Origin: Desulfovibrionaceae bacterium
Lineage (GTDB): Bacteria > Desulfobacterota > Desulfovibrionia > Desulfovibrionales > Desulfovibrionaceae
Direction of reading: 5' to 3'
Assembly: GCA_017454005.1 (NCBI GenBank)
Contig: JAFTDU010000027.1
Location: forward strand, 1 to 61,530
DNA: 61,530 nucleotides
Shown here piece after piece: positions 35,485-43,372 of this stretch (positions within the stretch are counted from its first letter, which is position 1; each line of letters opens with the position of its first letter). The translations under genes were made by a program, and so were the position numbers. The notes under the pieces were generated by a model. It saw nothing but the letters and a program-made list of their open reading frames with translations, was not told where the DNA came from and made no database searches.

Positions 35485-35594
35485 AGCTTACTCCAAATTT
35501 GTTAGGCATGACACATCATGTCTATTAAATGGCTTATTCCACTCCACCACACTGATGGAGAATGGAAGACATTCATGCAATCATGCATATAGAT

Positions 35595-35620
35595 ATTACA
35601 TTTGTCTAAAATTCGTGAAA
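35595..35620 (+). repeat. Sixth, outlying copy of the 27-bp motif
   Basis: ATTACATTTGTC then TAAAATTCGTGAAA, one base shorter than the others. It lies 20 bases before the 14-bp hairpin at 35640 and 110 bases upstream (minus sense) of the frameshifted gene. Confidence 0.7.
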
Positions 35621-36010
35621 ATCTTTCTATACTGTTAGAATCTATAGCTGTCAACAAGAAAGCCCTTGCTGACAGCTATAGATCTAATAAGCATCCCAGC
35701 TGCCTTCACACGACGTCACTCGCTAAGATTCTACCGTGCTACTACGCAAGCTGCTAATTGTAAAAAAGCCTATATTAAGGAAAACATTCTTAATCAATTT
35801 GCATCTCCCTTAGAAGACTTCGTTCCAGGCTTTTCACTTCATTGGATCCAAGGGTTGCCTCCGAGTGTTTACGGCTGACGTCCCTTGCATTGTTCAATGT
35901 CGCTACTGCGCCTCCCTACTGCCTAAGGAGAGTCAGTCTGATGAAGTGCTTGTGCCTACTTTGACCCTTGGGTGCTGTTCAGCGGCCCTTCGTTTAACTG
36001 ACAAATGCAG
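35621..36010. other. Non-coding stretch with a strong hairpin
   Basis: ATCTATAGCTGTCA (35640-35653) pairs exactly with TGACAGCTATAGAT (35670-35683). The following 320 bases have higher GC than typical spacers, yet no supported gene; a 70-codon plus frame from TTG 35666 starts inside the hairpin without a ribosome site. A regulatory RNA is possible. Confidence 0.45.
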
Positions 36011-36013
36011 TAT

Positions 36014-36061
36014 AGATCAAATTGATCTGTGAGTCAACCTCTAAATAGATCAAATTAACCT
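36014..36061. promoter_or_regulatory. Two palindromic repressor operators
   Basis: AGATCAAATTGATCT at 36014-36028 is a perfect palindrome apart from the centre. AGATCAAATTAACCT at 36047-36061 is a degraded copy. The sequence is the same as the operator between the divergent regulators at 36631. They lie beyond the repressor's 3' terminator. Confidence 0.65.
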
Positions 36062-36068
36062 TTAATAA

Positions 36069-36109
36069 AAAAAGAGAGGCGAGCAGAATCACTGCTCGCC
36101 TCTCTTTTT
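36069..36109. terminator. Bidirectional terminator after the repressor gene
   Basis: AAAAAGAGAGGCGAGCAG (36069-36086), loop AATCA, CTGCTCGCCTCTCTTTTT (36092-36109): an 18-bp perfect stem with A/T ends. Confidence 0.85.
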
Positions 36110-36123
36110 GGTTCTAATGTTTT

Positions 36124-36597
36124 TTAAGCTGTAGTTTCTGGGCTTACTGCAAGATCTTTTTGTGGGGGATCACATACATCCTGAACTTTTTTTGCCCCTC
36201 CTCGAGGGTTACGATTATTAATCGGATCCTGATCCAGATCCCAACCTTCGTCTTCCACCATGTATTCAGCCCGTGCCAATAAGCTCAGTAACGGCTTACC
36301 GACTGCCTTTGCCATAGCCAACGCGATTTCAATTGAGACCTCTTGCGGTTTGCCCGTAGTAGAGCTGCCAATCCTTATCGCTTTCCAAAGTCGTTCTCCT
36401 TTTAGAGGAAAAGCATGTGTAGCGAACTCCCTGTGGTTTCGAATCCTGGGCGCGAGCTGACCATTTTCGATCATCCCAACAACCAACGCAACGAAAGCAC
36501 GCTCCACTAAATAGTCTTTGCTTTCTGCATCCATACGCACCTTCCAACGATTAAATTGATCGGCAACAGGATACAAAAACGAGCTGGCTTCTGGCAT
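36124..36597 (-). CDS. Putative phage repressor (helix-turn-helix)
   Basis: 157 residues from ATG 36597; ATG 36534, which has GGAAGG upstream, may be the true start (136 residues). The central part (ERLWKAIRIGSSTTGKPQEV, then SIEIALAMAKAVGKPLLSLL) is Cro/CI-type helix-turn-helix material. The C-terminus is acidic then Pro-rich, with no peptidase domain, so not a LexA-like self-cleaving repressor. Divergent to a Cro-like gene with an operator between: the arrangement of a lysogeny switch. Confidence 0.65.
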   Translation of the reverse strand: MPEASSFLYPVADQFNRWKVRMDAESKDYLVERAFVALVVGMIENGQLAPRIRNHREFATHAFPLKGERLWKAIRIGSSTTGKPQEVSIEIALAMAKAVGKPLLSLLARAEYMVEDEGWDLDQDPINNRNPRGGAKKVQDVCDPPQKDLAVSPETTA

Positions 36598-36630
36598 CAG
36601 TTTTTATGGTAGCTCTTTTTGGTTTGCATT

Positions 36631-36649
36631 ATAGATCAAATTGATCTAT
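36631..36649. promoter_or_regulatory. Central operator of the lysogeny switch
   Basis: ATAGATCAAATTGATCTAT is palindromic over 19 bases and lies between the divergent regulators, 34 bases before the repressor start at 36597 and 25 before ATG 36674. Confidence 0.7.
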
Positions 36650-36673
36650 TCTTTAGGCGAGGAGGTGCAAAGA

Positions 36674-36910
36674 ATGACGGTTGACGATTGCATGATTAAC
36701 GCCTTTGATCGGCTTTATGCTTTTTTTGGTACGCATAAAAAGGCAGCTAAATTTTTAGGGATTTCAAGTGGCCACTATCAGAAAATTAGAACTGGGCGGT
36801 ATAAAATTACTGAGGTTATGCGTAAATATATTCTTTCCCAGGCGAAAATTTTAAAACGCGCAACAGGGAAGAAAAAAAATGAGCATAGATGCGACTTTGT
36901 GGATTCTTGA
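36674..36910 (+). CDS. Cro/YdaS-like small DNA-binding protein
   Basis: 78 residues from ATG 36674, eight bases after GGAGG. AFFGTHKKAAKFLGISSGHY followed by KIRTGRYKITEVM is a helix-turn-helix like YdaS or Cro, with a basic tail. It overlaps the replication gene by 32 bases, as cro-type genes often lead the early rightward operon. Confidence 0.65.
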   Translation: MTVDDCMINAFDRLYAFFGTHKKAAKFLGISSGHYQKIRTGRYKITEVMRKYILSQAKILKRATGKKKNEHRCDFVDS

Positions 36911-37490
36911 TCTGTCAGATATTCCTACATCAATAAAACATGTTTTAACTGTTTTGGCCTTTCGAGCAGATAAAACAACGGGAAAATCGTTCCCGTCTTT
37001 GCAGCGGCTGATGCGTGATACAGGCATGGCAAAAACAACAATTATTAGAGCTATAAAATATGCAGAAGAACATAATTTTTTAAAAGTTGTAAAAACAAAA
37101 AATCAAAGTAATCAATATTTCTTAAATCCTGAACTCCTAAAGACATATGAAACTAGTAGCGTGACGCAACCACCTAGTAGCGTGACGCAACCACCTAGTA
37201 GCGTGACGCAACCACCTAGTAGCGTGACGCAACCAGAGTGGTTGCGCTGCGATACCCAAAAAGAAAAAAAGAAAGAGAAAAAAAGCCCTCCCCCCACCCC
37301 CCCCAGGGGGGCTATCGAAAAATGGGGCGACGATGATCCCTACATGAATACAGAGCTCTTTTTCACAACATTACACCCTGAGCATAAAGCAGTATGGGAC
37401 GATATATTCGCCCACCCTGATCAATATACGCAAGAAATGAAGGAATCCTTCTATGAAGATATGCGCAACCTAGGCGCTAAATGGTGCTAA
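36879..37490 (+). CDS. Replication initiator (lambda O-like) with iterons in the gene
   Basis: 203 residues. The N-terminal ~90 residues are a winged helix (FPSLQRLMRDTGMAKTTIIR, AIKYAEEHNFLKVV) as in phage O-type initiators. The middle has four exact copies of SSVTQPP, a Lys/Glu-rich run and PPPTPPRG. The acidic C-terminus probably contacts the helicase. The DNA encoding the repeats forms the presumed origin. The primase-helicase gene follows by 19 bases, as expected for a replication operon. Confidence 0.7.
   Translation: MSIDATLWILDLSDIPTSIKHVLTVLAFRADKTTGKSFPSLQRLMRDTGMAKTTIIRAIKYAEEHNFLKVVKTKNQSNQYFLNPELLKTYETSSVTQPPSSVTQPPSSVTQPPSSVTQPEWLRCDTQKEKKKEKKSPPPTPPRGAIEKWGDDDPYMNTELFFTTLHPEHKAVWDDIFAHPDQYTQEMKESFYEDMRNLGAKWC
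37153..37285. other. Probable prophage replication origin: four 21-bp iterons plus purine tract
   Basis: Four direct repeats CTAGTAGCGTGACGCAACCAC at 37153, 37174, 37195 and 37216, each with the dyad GCGT-G-ACGC. Then a perfect hairpin CGCAACCA/TGGTTGCG (37228-37246) and a 28-base purine run (37258-37285). Lambda ori has the same plan: four iterons inside O beside an A-rich purine tract. Confidence 0.65.
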
Positions 37491-37509
37491 TTTCTTTTCG
37501 CGAGGAAAC

Positions 37510-39354
37510 ATGGCTATAGAATTAAATTACGATATGCATTCAATGGCGCACTGGCTATTAGATCAAGGTTGCTCAATCATTCCACTACAGCCACAAAATA
37601 AAATACCGTGCAACCCATTATTGCCAACGGTTGACGGCAAAGCATCTTGGGCACCCTTTCAACAAGAACACCCGACTAAAGAAGAAGTTGATAGATGGTT
37701 TGCATACAATGGTAGGATAAACATCGGCCTTGTAACAGGCAAAATTTCTAAAATAGGCGTTATTGATATTGATGATCCAATAGCACATGCTTATTTCAGT
37801 GAACACATAGCGCCAACTGCATCCCCAAACTATTTTCAAACTACTTCCAAAATTGGCGATTTTAAAAAGTTTCATGCAATTTATAGACTGCACCAAAATT
37901 TAAAAAGTACTGCAGGCAAGCTTTGTGAGCATTTAGATACAAGAGGCGAAGGAGGCTATATTGTTTCAGCGCCTTCTATTCATCCATCTGGTGCTAAATA
38001 TAAAGCATTTCATCTGGCTGACGGTGCTTTTGATTTTTCGCAATTGATTACTTTTCCGCAATTTGTCTTAGATGAATTAGACAGATTAAGCACACCACAG
38101 GTTCAGCAACATAACTCTGTGGATACGAGTATCATTCTTAATACTGGTGCGCCAAAGTCAATGCTGCAAAAAATACCAGAAGGGCAACGCAACGTTGAAC
38201 TAGCTAATTATTGTGGTAGGCTCTTTGGTAAACGCCTAATGTTTGATGAAGTATTATTGATGGCACACGCAGTGAACAATCAATATTGCTCGCCACCATT
38301 GCCTCCTGATCAGATAGATGCGATAGTAAATAGCATCTATAAGACGCATGCAAAAAATCAACCAATGCAAATAAATGTAAATGGCTCAATAGAGAAATGG
38401 ATTATGCAAAAGCATTCAGCACCATTTACTTTACACAATATGTTTGAGCAATTAACCATCAAGGGTCTGGCTGAGAAAATGTGGGCGCAGGAATATATTG
38501 AAAAACTACTAGATAAAGGTTTCATCGAGCAAGATATGCAGCGAGTCGATACGTATCGACAAATAAATACTACAGTTGAAATCATCGACTTGATGCAAGA
38601 CTACCACGAAAAAAATATTGATATTATATTACCATTTAGTTTACAATATAATTTAAAAATACAAGAGAAAAATATTATAGTTGTAGCCGGAGAATCTAAC
38701 GCAGGTAAAACAGCGTTTTTATTGAACATTTTATTTAACAATTATCAAAGACATAGGTTCAAATATATTACTTCAGAAATGACACCATTAGAAATAAATG
38801 AGAGAATACAAAAAGCATATGTGGATAAGCAAAGTCTCAACGAAAAAGTAAGTTTTTTAAAGTGCACAGAAAACTATCACGACATCGTTGACCCAGAAGG
38901 CATCAACATAATTGACTTTCTGGAAGTTTATGACAATTTCTATACAATAGGAGAAAAAATAAAAAAGATTTTCGATAGATTGACTACCGGTGTAGCATTT
39001 ATTGCGATTCAAAAAAAACGTGGTGCTGACTTCGGTCGTGGCGGCGAGTTCACTATAGAAAAATCGCGTCTCGCTATATCATTATTTTGCCATGGTCGTT
39101 TACATGATGGAATTATTGGTAGCGCAAAAATAATAAAGTGTAAAAATTATATTGATGGGAAAAACCCTGAAGGGCGCGAGTATTTTTATAAGCTTCAAAA
39201 TGGATATTTCTATCAGCAAGAAATCCCTTATTTACTTTCACAAGGAAAAAGATATTTTACCGAGAAAGAAAGAACATCGCTTATAAAAGACATAGAAACA
39301 TACTGTTCAAATGATCAAAATTCTCACTATGACGATGTAAACTATAACTACTAA
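37510..39354 (+). CDS. Primase-polymerase / RecA-like helicase fusion
   Basis: 614 residues. Residues 1-200 are an archaeo-eukaryotic-type primase-polymerase domain (GCSIIPLQPQNKIPCNPLLP near the start, IGLVTGKISKIGVIDIDD with metal Asp residues, then HLDTRGEGGYIVSAPSIHPSG). Residues ~260-290 are a short linker helix domain. From about residue 390 there is an ATPase: VVAGESNAGKTAFLLNI (Walker A), YITSEMT, INIIDFLEVYDN (Walker B-like) and IAIQKKRGADFGRGGEF. It should prime and unwind DNA at the adjacent origin. SD-like GAGGAAAC precedes ATG 37510. Confidence 0.8.
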   Translation: MAIELNYDMHSMAHWLLDQGCSIIPLQPQNKIPCNPLLPTVDGKASWAPFQQEHPTKEEVDRWFAYNGRINIGLVTGKISKIGVIDIDDPIAHAYFSEHIAPTASPNYFQTTSKIGDFKKFHAIYRLHQNLKSTAGKLCEHLDTRGEGGYIVSAPSIHPSGAKYKAFHLADGAFDFSQLITFPQFVLDELDRLSTPQVQQHNSVDTSIILNTGAPKSMLQKIPEGQRNVELANYCGRLFGKRLMFDEVLLMAHAVNNQYCSPPLPPDQIDAIVNSIYKTHAKNQPMQINVNGSIEKWIMQKHSAPFTLHNMFEQLTIKGLAEKMWAQEYIEKLLDKGFIEQDMQRVDTYRQINTTVEIIDLMQDYHEKNIDIILPFSLQYNLKIQEKNIIVVAGESNAGKTAFLLNILFNNYQRHRFKYITSEMTPLEINERIQKAYVDKQSLNEKVSFLKCTENYHDIVDPEGINIIDFLEVYDNFYTIGEKIKKIFDRLTTGVAFIAIQKKRGADFGRGGEFTIEKSRLAISLFCHGRLHDGIIGSAKIIKCKNYIDGKNPEGREYFYKLQNGYFYQQEIPYLLSQGKRYFTEKERTSLIKDIETYCSNDQNSHYDDVNYNY

Positions 39355-39363
39355 TGGTGCCCA

Positions 39364-39801
39364 ATGAAGCTAGAAAAAATTAAAGTTTATACGAATGCAC
39401 AAGTCGAAAATGGCATGTGTGCATACGCTTTCCTCATGGAAACAGTAGAAAGAACTCCAAAGTATGAAAAACTATTTCATAATAAATTAGCACATGTAGA
39501 CAAAAAATTTGATCATATTAAAGGGCAAATGCTTGTCATTTATTATGCATTAAATCAGCTTTGCAAACCTTGTAATGTAGAATTGCATACAAATTTGCAC
39601 CATTTGGAAGGTGTATGGGCAAAAATAAAAAAAGATGGTCGAATTCCAAATGATGCAAAACGAATTAACGAGTGGCAACACATAATTGATCATGAAAAAA
39701 GACGGCAAGCAAATTTAGCTATCCATTTTGATAACTCAAGTCCGCAAATTAAACTTGTAAGAAATGTTGCAAGGCAAATAATTTATGAAACTATACATTA
39801 A
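39364..39801 (+). CDS. RNase H-fold protein lacking catalytic carboxylates
   Basis: 145 residues. Layout follows RNase HI: strand one IKVYTNAQVENGMCAYAF, helix KGQMLVIYYALNQL, strand VELHTNLHHLEGVW and a C-terminal helix KLVRNVARQII. At each place where RNase HI carries a metal-binding acid (YTD, E in the helix, sxD, and the last xxD) this protein has Asn, Gln, Asn and Asn. If the alignment is right it cannot cut RNA by the usual mechanism and may only bind hybrids. Follows the primase by nine bases. Confidence 0.5.
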   Translation: MKLEKIKVYTNAQVENGMCAYAFLMETVERTPKYEKLFHNKLAHVDKKFDHIKGQMLVIYYALNQLCKPCNVELHTNLHHLEGVWAKIKKDGRIPNDAKRINEWQHIIDHEKRRQANLAIHFDNSSPQIKLVRNVARQIIYETIH

Positions 39802-39816
39802 AACAATATCGTTAAA

Positions 39817-40302
39817 ATGAAAAACAAAGTGCTATTGCCTAGCTGGATTTACCAAAACAAAATTGTAACTACTATTGAAGAAATAGCTAATATAGCTAAT
39901 TTATCAGTAAATAGTCTTTATGGTTTTGTGTATGGCATACATTTTCAAGGCAATAAATTTTACATCGGCAAGAAAAATTTCTTTAATACTAAAGAGTTAC
40001 ATTGCCTAAAAAATGGAACTAAAAGAGAAAATCACGTTAGATTTATAGGTAGAATTGTTGACCATAAAAGAACAACTTTAGAAGTTGTGCAAAATGAATC
40101 AGACTGGCTTAGTTACTATGGAAGTCTAAAAGATACTCGAGGCCTTATAGTATTAAGAAGAAAAATTTTAGATATTGCCATAAGTAAGCGTCAACTGACA
40201 TATCTTGAAGTATTTTGGCAATTTAGGTTAAATGTATTACAAGACAGTCGTTTTTTAAATGAAAATATATTAGGCAAGTTCTTTAGAAATAATATTACAT
40301 AG
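39817..40302 (+). CDS. GIY-YIG-like phage endonuclease
   Basis: 161 residues. SLYGFVYGIHFQGNKFYIGK gives the GxVY and YIGKK parts; ESDWLSYYGS and LTYLEVFWQFRLNVLQDSRF (with the Glu) follow in the order seen in phage Seg-like GIY-YIG nucleases. It is a stand-alone domain without an obvious DNA-binding tail, so either a repair nuclease or a homing endonuclease relic. No ribosome site before ATG 39817. Confidence 0.6.
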   Translation: MKNKVLLPSWIYQNKIVTTIEEIANIANLSVNSLYGFVYGIHFQGNKFYIGKKNFFNTKELHCLKNGTKRENHVRFIGRIVDHKRTTLEVVQNESDWLSYYGSLKDTRGLIVLRRKILDIAISKRQLTYLEVFWQFRLNVLQDSRFLNENILGKFFRNNIT

Positions 40303-40525
40303 AAAAAATACTATTAATAATATTTTACAATCATAGTATCTCCTAAAGTGAGCATACTTCTAGGCGTTGACTTATAGCGCAAGAGGTTTAAGTAATGCAA
40401 GGTGATTTAATTAAAAAAGTGGCGGATACTTTTTTTTACTCTGTACCAATCACAAGAATGTAGTCTTGATCTACACACGTAGTACAATCGCGTTTATACT
40501 GCCAGCCATGAAAAGGTGCTAAACT

Positions 40526-40999
40526 ATGTTAGCAAGATCTGCACAATTGCAGGAAGTAAAAGACTTATGTGACTTAGCAGAGCTTAATGGCGCATCAAGC
40601 CTTATTAGTCTCAGATCAATAGTTGAAGCTGTTTACGGTCTAAAAAGCCGCTATCACAATCACTATCAAGAAGCGTCCTCAGAAGGTAACAAAACAGCTG
40701 AACGTGAAGCCGAATATCGTCTTTGTTGGGCCAAAGTGCAGAAGCACACTGCAAAACAAAACGCTACGCTCAAACCTCTTATTGGCGCATCTCCTAGAGT
40801 AGAAGCACTACAAGAGCTTGCCATCTTTTTAGAAGAGCGCGGCATGACAATGGGCGACGCTTTGCACATCGCTTTCGATTGCGCCTTTGGTCTCGGCGAA
40901 TACCCTCAACTTGCCACAGTAGATAATCGCGACATCACAGCACATGCTCACCTTATCAAAAATTCATGCGATGAGTTCGACGATGACGATTTTGTTTAA
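40526..40999 (+). CDS. Hypothetical phage protein
   Basis: 157 residues; AAGGTG upstream of ATG 40526. Helical (RSIVEAVYGLKSRYHNHYQE, ELAIFLEERGMTMGDALHI) with an acidic end DEFDDDDFV. Not recognised. Its tail overlaps the convergent minus gene by 36 bases. The 220 bases before it carry TTGACT at about 40375 but no clear promoter. Confidence 0.6.
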   Translation: MLARSAQLQEVKDLCDLAELNGASSLISLRSIVEAVYGLKSRYHNHYQEASSEGNKTAEREAEYRLCWAKVQKHTAKQNATLKPLIGASPRVEALQELAIFLEERGMTMGDALHIAFDCAFGLGEYPQLATVDNRDITAHAHLIKNSCDEFDDDDFV

Positions 41000-41215
41000 A
41001 TAGAACTTACGAAGCATCTTATCAGTATCTAAGCAAGTTACATATTTTCCAAATAGCAAATCATGCTCAATGTTTAACGGCGTAACCTTGATTTTTTGAG
41101 CATCTAGAATAAGTACAACATCCTTGTCAATGGCAATGCATTTATTTATAAGCTCTATTTTCTCATCATCTGTCATCCTTGGTCTTTTTCTTCTTTTCTT
41201 TTTCTGTTGAAGCAA
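40964..41215 (-). CDS. Small basic protein, unknown
   Basis: 83 residues from TTG 41215, six bases after a perfect AGGAGG, which is the main reason to accept it. Starts LQQKKKRRKRPRMTDDEKIE, then a beta-rich domain (VVLILDAQKIKVTPLNIEH). Antisense to the plus-strand replication genes, overlapping the 3' end of one. Confidence 0.5.
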   Translation of the reverse strand: MLQQKKKRRKRPRMTDDEKIELINKCIAIDKDVVLILDAQKIKVTPLNIEHDLLFGKYVTCLDTDKMLRKFYLNKIVIVELIA

Positions 41216-41261
41216 TGATATCCTCCTGTCTACAGCACTAGGATTTTACGAGGGCTTATTG

Positions 41262-41762
41262 ATGAATATCACAGTTTATAGCAATCCTGTCTCCAGTGAT
41301 AAAAAGCTCAGCTTTGAAGCGGAAATCACAGGAGACATTTGCCTCCATTTAGGCATAACAAAAGATGACAGCCGTTTTACGTTCCACTACTTTAATACCG
41401 AAAATGTCGATGACACCGCTATAGCACCACTATCAAATGCTGTGCAAAAAATGAGCAGCAGTGATGCTATTGTGTTTGTAAGAACGTGGAACAAAAAGAC
41501 TCGTAGTATCGATGTCGATATAATTAAATTAATAGCCCAGGCTTATCACTGTACAGCATATTACTACGACGCAATGTTTGGAGATAGAATAACGCGTATC
41601 GACAATGACGCCGACGATACATTTGATACATTTTTTACAGAAGGCGACCTTACCAGGATTTTTCTCATGATTCTTAAGGGCCTACGCTTTTCAGTAATAT
41701 ATCAAGTTTTAGAGCTATTAACTACTAAATTGCAAAATATCGAGAAGTGCAAATCGCTTTGA
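41262..41762 (+). CDS. Hypothetical phage protein
   Basis: 166 residues from ATG 41262. An N-terminal beta region (NITVYSNPVSSDKKLSFEAE) precedes a Rossmann-like stretch (SSDAIVFVRTWNKKTRSIDV, then IIKLIAQAYHCTAYYYDAMF). Not assigned. It reads divergently from the minus gene to its left. Confidence 0.55.
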   Translation: MNITVYSNPVSSDKKLSFEAEITGDICLHLGITKDDSRFTFHYFNTENVDDTAIAPLSNAVQKMSSSDAIVFVRTWNKKTRSIDVDIIKLIAQAYHCTAYYYDAMFGDRITRIDNDADDTFDTFFTEGDLTRIFLMILKGLRFSVIYQVLELLTTKLQNIEKCKSL

Positions 41763-41890
41763 TTTAACAGTTCAGTGAATAATTTATTTTTCCTTTAATA
41801 AAATCCACAATCCTATCAATATTCTTTTTAAATAATTCATCGTTTACGATATCAAATTCTACTTATAAAGCCTACTCAATGGGTAGAAAC

Positions 41891-42334
41891 ATGCCAATCC
41901 GAACAATCTACCTAGATTTTCCTCCCAGCGTAAACGAAAGATGGCTTGGATGCGGCAAGAATACTCACATAACAAAATCCACCGCCGCATTCGAGCTATC
42001 TAGCGCCTACAGAATTATGTCTCTACGCGGGCAAAAAAAACTGCCCAGGGCAAAAATAACAGGCCCTATTGCTCTGATTATATATCTACGCCCTCCCGAC
42101 AACCACCGTCGCGATATAGACAACTACATCAAAGCTATCAATGACGCTTTAACCAAAGGCAATGTCTGGGACGATGACTCACAAGTTAAGTCATTTCTCC
42201 CGCAATGGCTAAAGCCCGACCCTTCTAAAAAACGCGGCGAGACAATCGTCACTATCATTTATGGCTCTGAATACAACAAAATCATAAATGAATTCGATTG
42301 TATCGCCGCAAAATATGGAGCAAAATCATGTTAA
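41891..42334 (+). CDS. rusA: RusA-type Holliday junction resolvase
   Basis: 147 residues from ATG 41891; ATG 41879 is possible. Resolves four-way junctions and branched replication DNA before packaging. Features: IRTIYLDFPPSVNERWL, then RRDIDNYIKAINDAL and VWDDDSQV with the catalytic aspartates, in the family order. Overlaps the next gene by seven bases. Confidence 0.88.
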   Translation: MPIRTIYLDFPPSVNERWLGCGKNTHITKSTAAFELSSAYRIMSLRGQKKLPRAKITGPIALIIYLRPPDNHRRDIDNYIKAINDALTKGNVWDDDSQVKSFLPQWLKPDPSKKRGETIVTIIYGSEYNKIINEFDCIAAKYGAKSC

Positions 42335-42501
42335 TGGTACATAGAGAAAAAGAAAAATATGATCAAGAAGGTCAAAAATTAATTGGTGCAGGCGTTAAAT
42401 TCGAGCGCATTCGGCGCATTACAGGCTATCTTGTAGGCACTATAGACCGCTTTAACAATGCTAAAAGACAAGAGCTCAATGACCGCGTGAAACACATGTG
42501 A
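42328..42501 (+). CDS. Small phage protein with NrdD-C-terminus-like motif
   Basis: 57 residues from ATG 42328, seven bases after GGAG. FERIRRITGYLVGTIDRFNN and the ending ELNDRVKHM match the extreme C-terminal motif of anaerobic ribonucleotide reductase (RRITGYLVG, then RVKH), but with no catalytic domain. Such stubs occur in phages and are often mis-annotated as the full enzyme. Confidence 0.6.
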   Translation: MLMVHREKEKYDQEGQKLIGAGVKFERIRRITGYLVGTIDRFNNAKRQELNDRVKHM

Positions 42502-42511
42502 GGCAAATACA

Positions 42512-42769
42512 ATGGACTACCATACAAAAGACGCTGAAATAATAATCGCAATACAGCAGGCTTTAGCTCGCGCAGAAAAATTGCATCCCGACTTTGCACA
42601 CGGTATATATCATGCCCTAGGTTTTCTAGACGAAGAGCATGGAGAAGTCGCCCGCGAGATTACAAAATCTAAACCTGGCTGGGAACGGCGCATGCAAAAT
42701 GCATTAATCGACCTAATAGTCGTAGCCTGGCGCATGTTACGCGGAGAGCACCAAACTCACATGCAATAG
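42512..42769 (+). CDS. MazG-like nucleotide pyrophosphohydrolase fragment-size protein
   Basis: 85 residues. HGIYHALGFLDEEHGEVARE (ExxE metal motif) and NALIDLIVVAWRMLRGEH are MazG-like all-alpha features. Probably hydrolyses or binds dNTPs; the short length suits a dimer. Starts ten bases after the previous stop. Confidence 0.5.
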   Translation: MDYHTKDAEIIIAIQQALARAEKLHPDFAHGIYHALGFLDEEHGEVAREITKSKPGWERRMQNALIDLIVVAWRMLRGEHQTHMQ

Positions 42770-42838
42770 ACTCTGACTAGGCAGCAACATCGAGACAAGA
42801 GCAACACAATACCATCTCCAGAGCAAATAGATAGAGAC

Positions 42839-43069
42839 ATGGCAGTAAAAGTTATCGCGACTAACGGCGAACAAGTTACACACTTTTCTTCATTCCACAG
42901 CGCAGCCAATTATTTTCATCTTGTGTATAAAAATGATATTTCATTCAATCAGGCGTTATATAGACTATACAAAAAAAGAGTATCGCGCATTGGTGATTAT
43001 GACATAACATACCCAGATGTCGAGGCTGTCCTCAAGGAAAAATACGGCGAATATCATGGGAACTGGTAA
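42839..43069 (+). CDS. Hypothetical 76-residue phage protein
   Basis: MAVKVIATNGEQVTHFSSF then helical and basic (LYRLYKKRVSRIGDYD). The stop abuts the next start exactly (TAA then ATG). It resembles a small DNA-binding alpha/beta domain; not assigned. Confidence 0.5.
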   Translation: MAVKVIATNGEQVTHFSSFHSAANYFHLVYKNDISFNQALYRLYKKRVSRIGDYDITYPDVEAVLKEKYGEYHGNW

Positions 43070-43261
43070 ATGACCCACTTAATAGGCCTCCAAAAAATTG
43101 CTAAAGCTTTCGCCACTAGCACTAAACGAATAGCTCACTGGTACCAAGAAGGCGCCCCCATCTGGCGCGTAGGGGTCACCTATCAATGCATCTATGAGCA
43201 CCTAATACTGTGGCTAGAAAAAAACTACAGCGTACGTCCAAAATCCTGTCAACTCCCCTAA
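43070..43261 (+). CDS. Small helix-turn-helix-like protein
   Basis: 63 residues: IGLQKIAKAFATSTKRIAHW then YQEGAPIW, as in MerR/Nu1-type DNA-binding heads. May regulate late genes or help packaging; the true TerS is at 44785. Confidence 0.5.
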   Translation: MTHLIGLQKIAKAFATSTKRIAHWYQEGAPIWRVGVTYQCIYEHLILWLEKNYSVRPKSCQLP

Positions 43262-43339
43262 ACCCCCTCCAAAACATGTCTATTGGCAGCTAAATACCCA
43301 CTATTACACGCACATCCCAATAGGCCCCACAAACCATGT

Positions 43340-43372
43340 GTTATGATCCCCTAAAACCTAGGGGGTCATAAC
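43340..43372 (+). promoter_or_regulatory. Inverted repeat covering the ribosome site of the 33-codon gene
   Basis: GTTATGATCCCCTA (43340-43353), loop AAACC, TAGGGGGTCATAAC (43359-43372), one mismatch. The AGGGGG ribosome site for ATG 43373 lies within the right arm, so the hairpin could hide it. It may instead be a terminator or a late-gene operator. Confidence 0.55.

Noticed and set aside
35666-35878. 70-codon plus frame
   Set aside because: Starts with TTG inside a perfect hairpin, no ribosome site, no recognisable protein.
37153-37236. CRISPR array
   Set aside because: The 21-bp units are contiguous with no spacers and are in frame with a gene; read as iterons.
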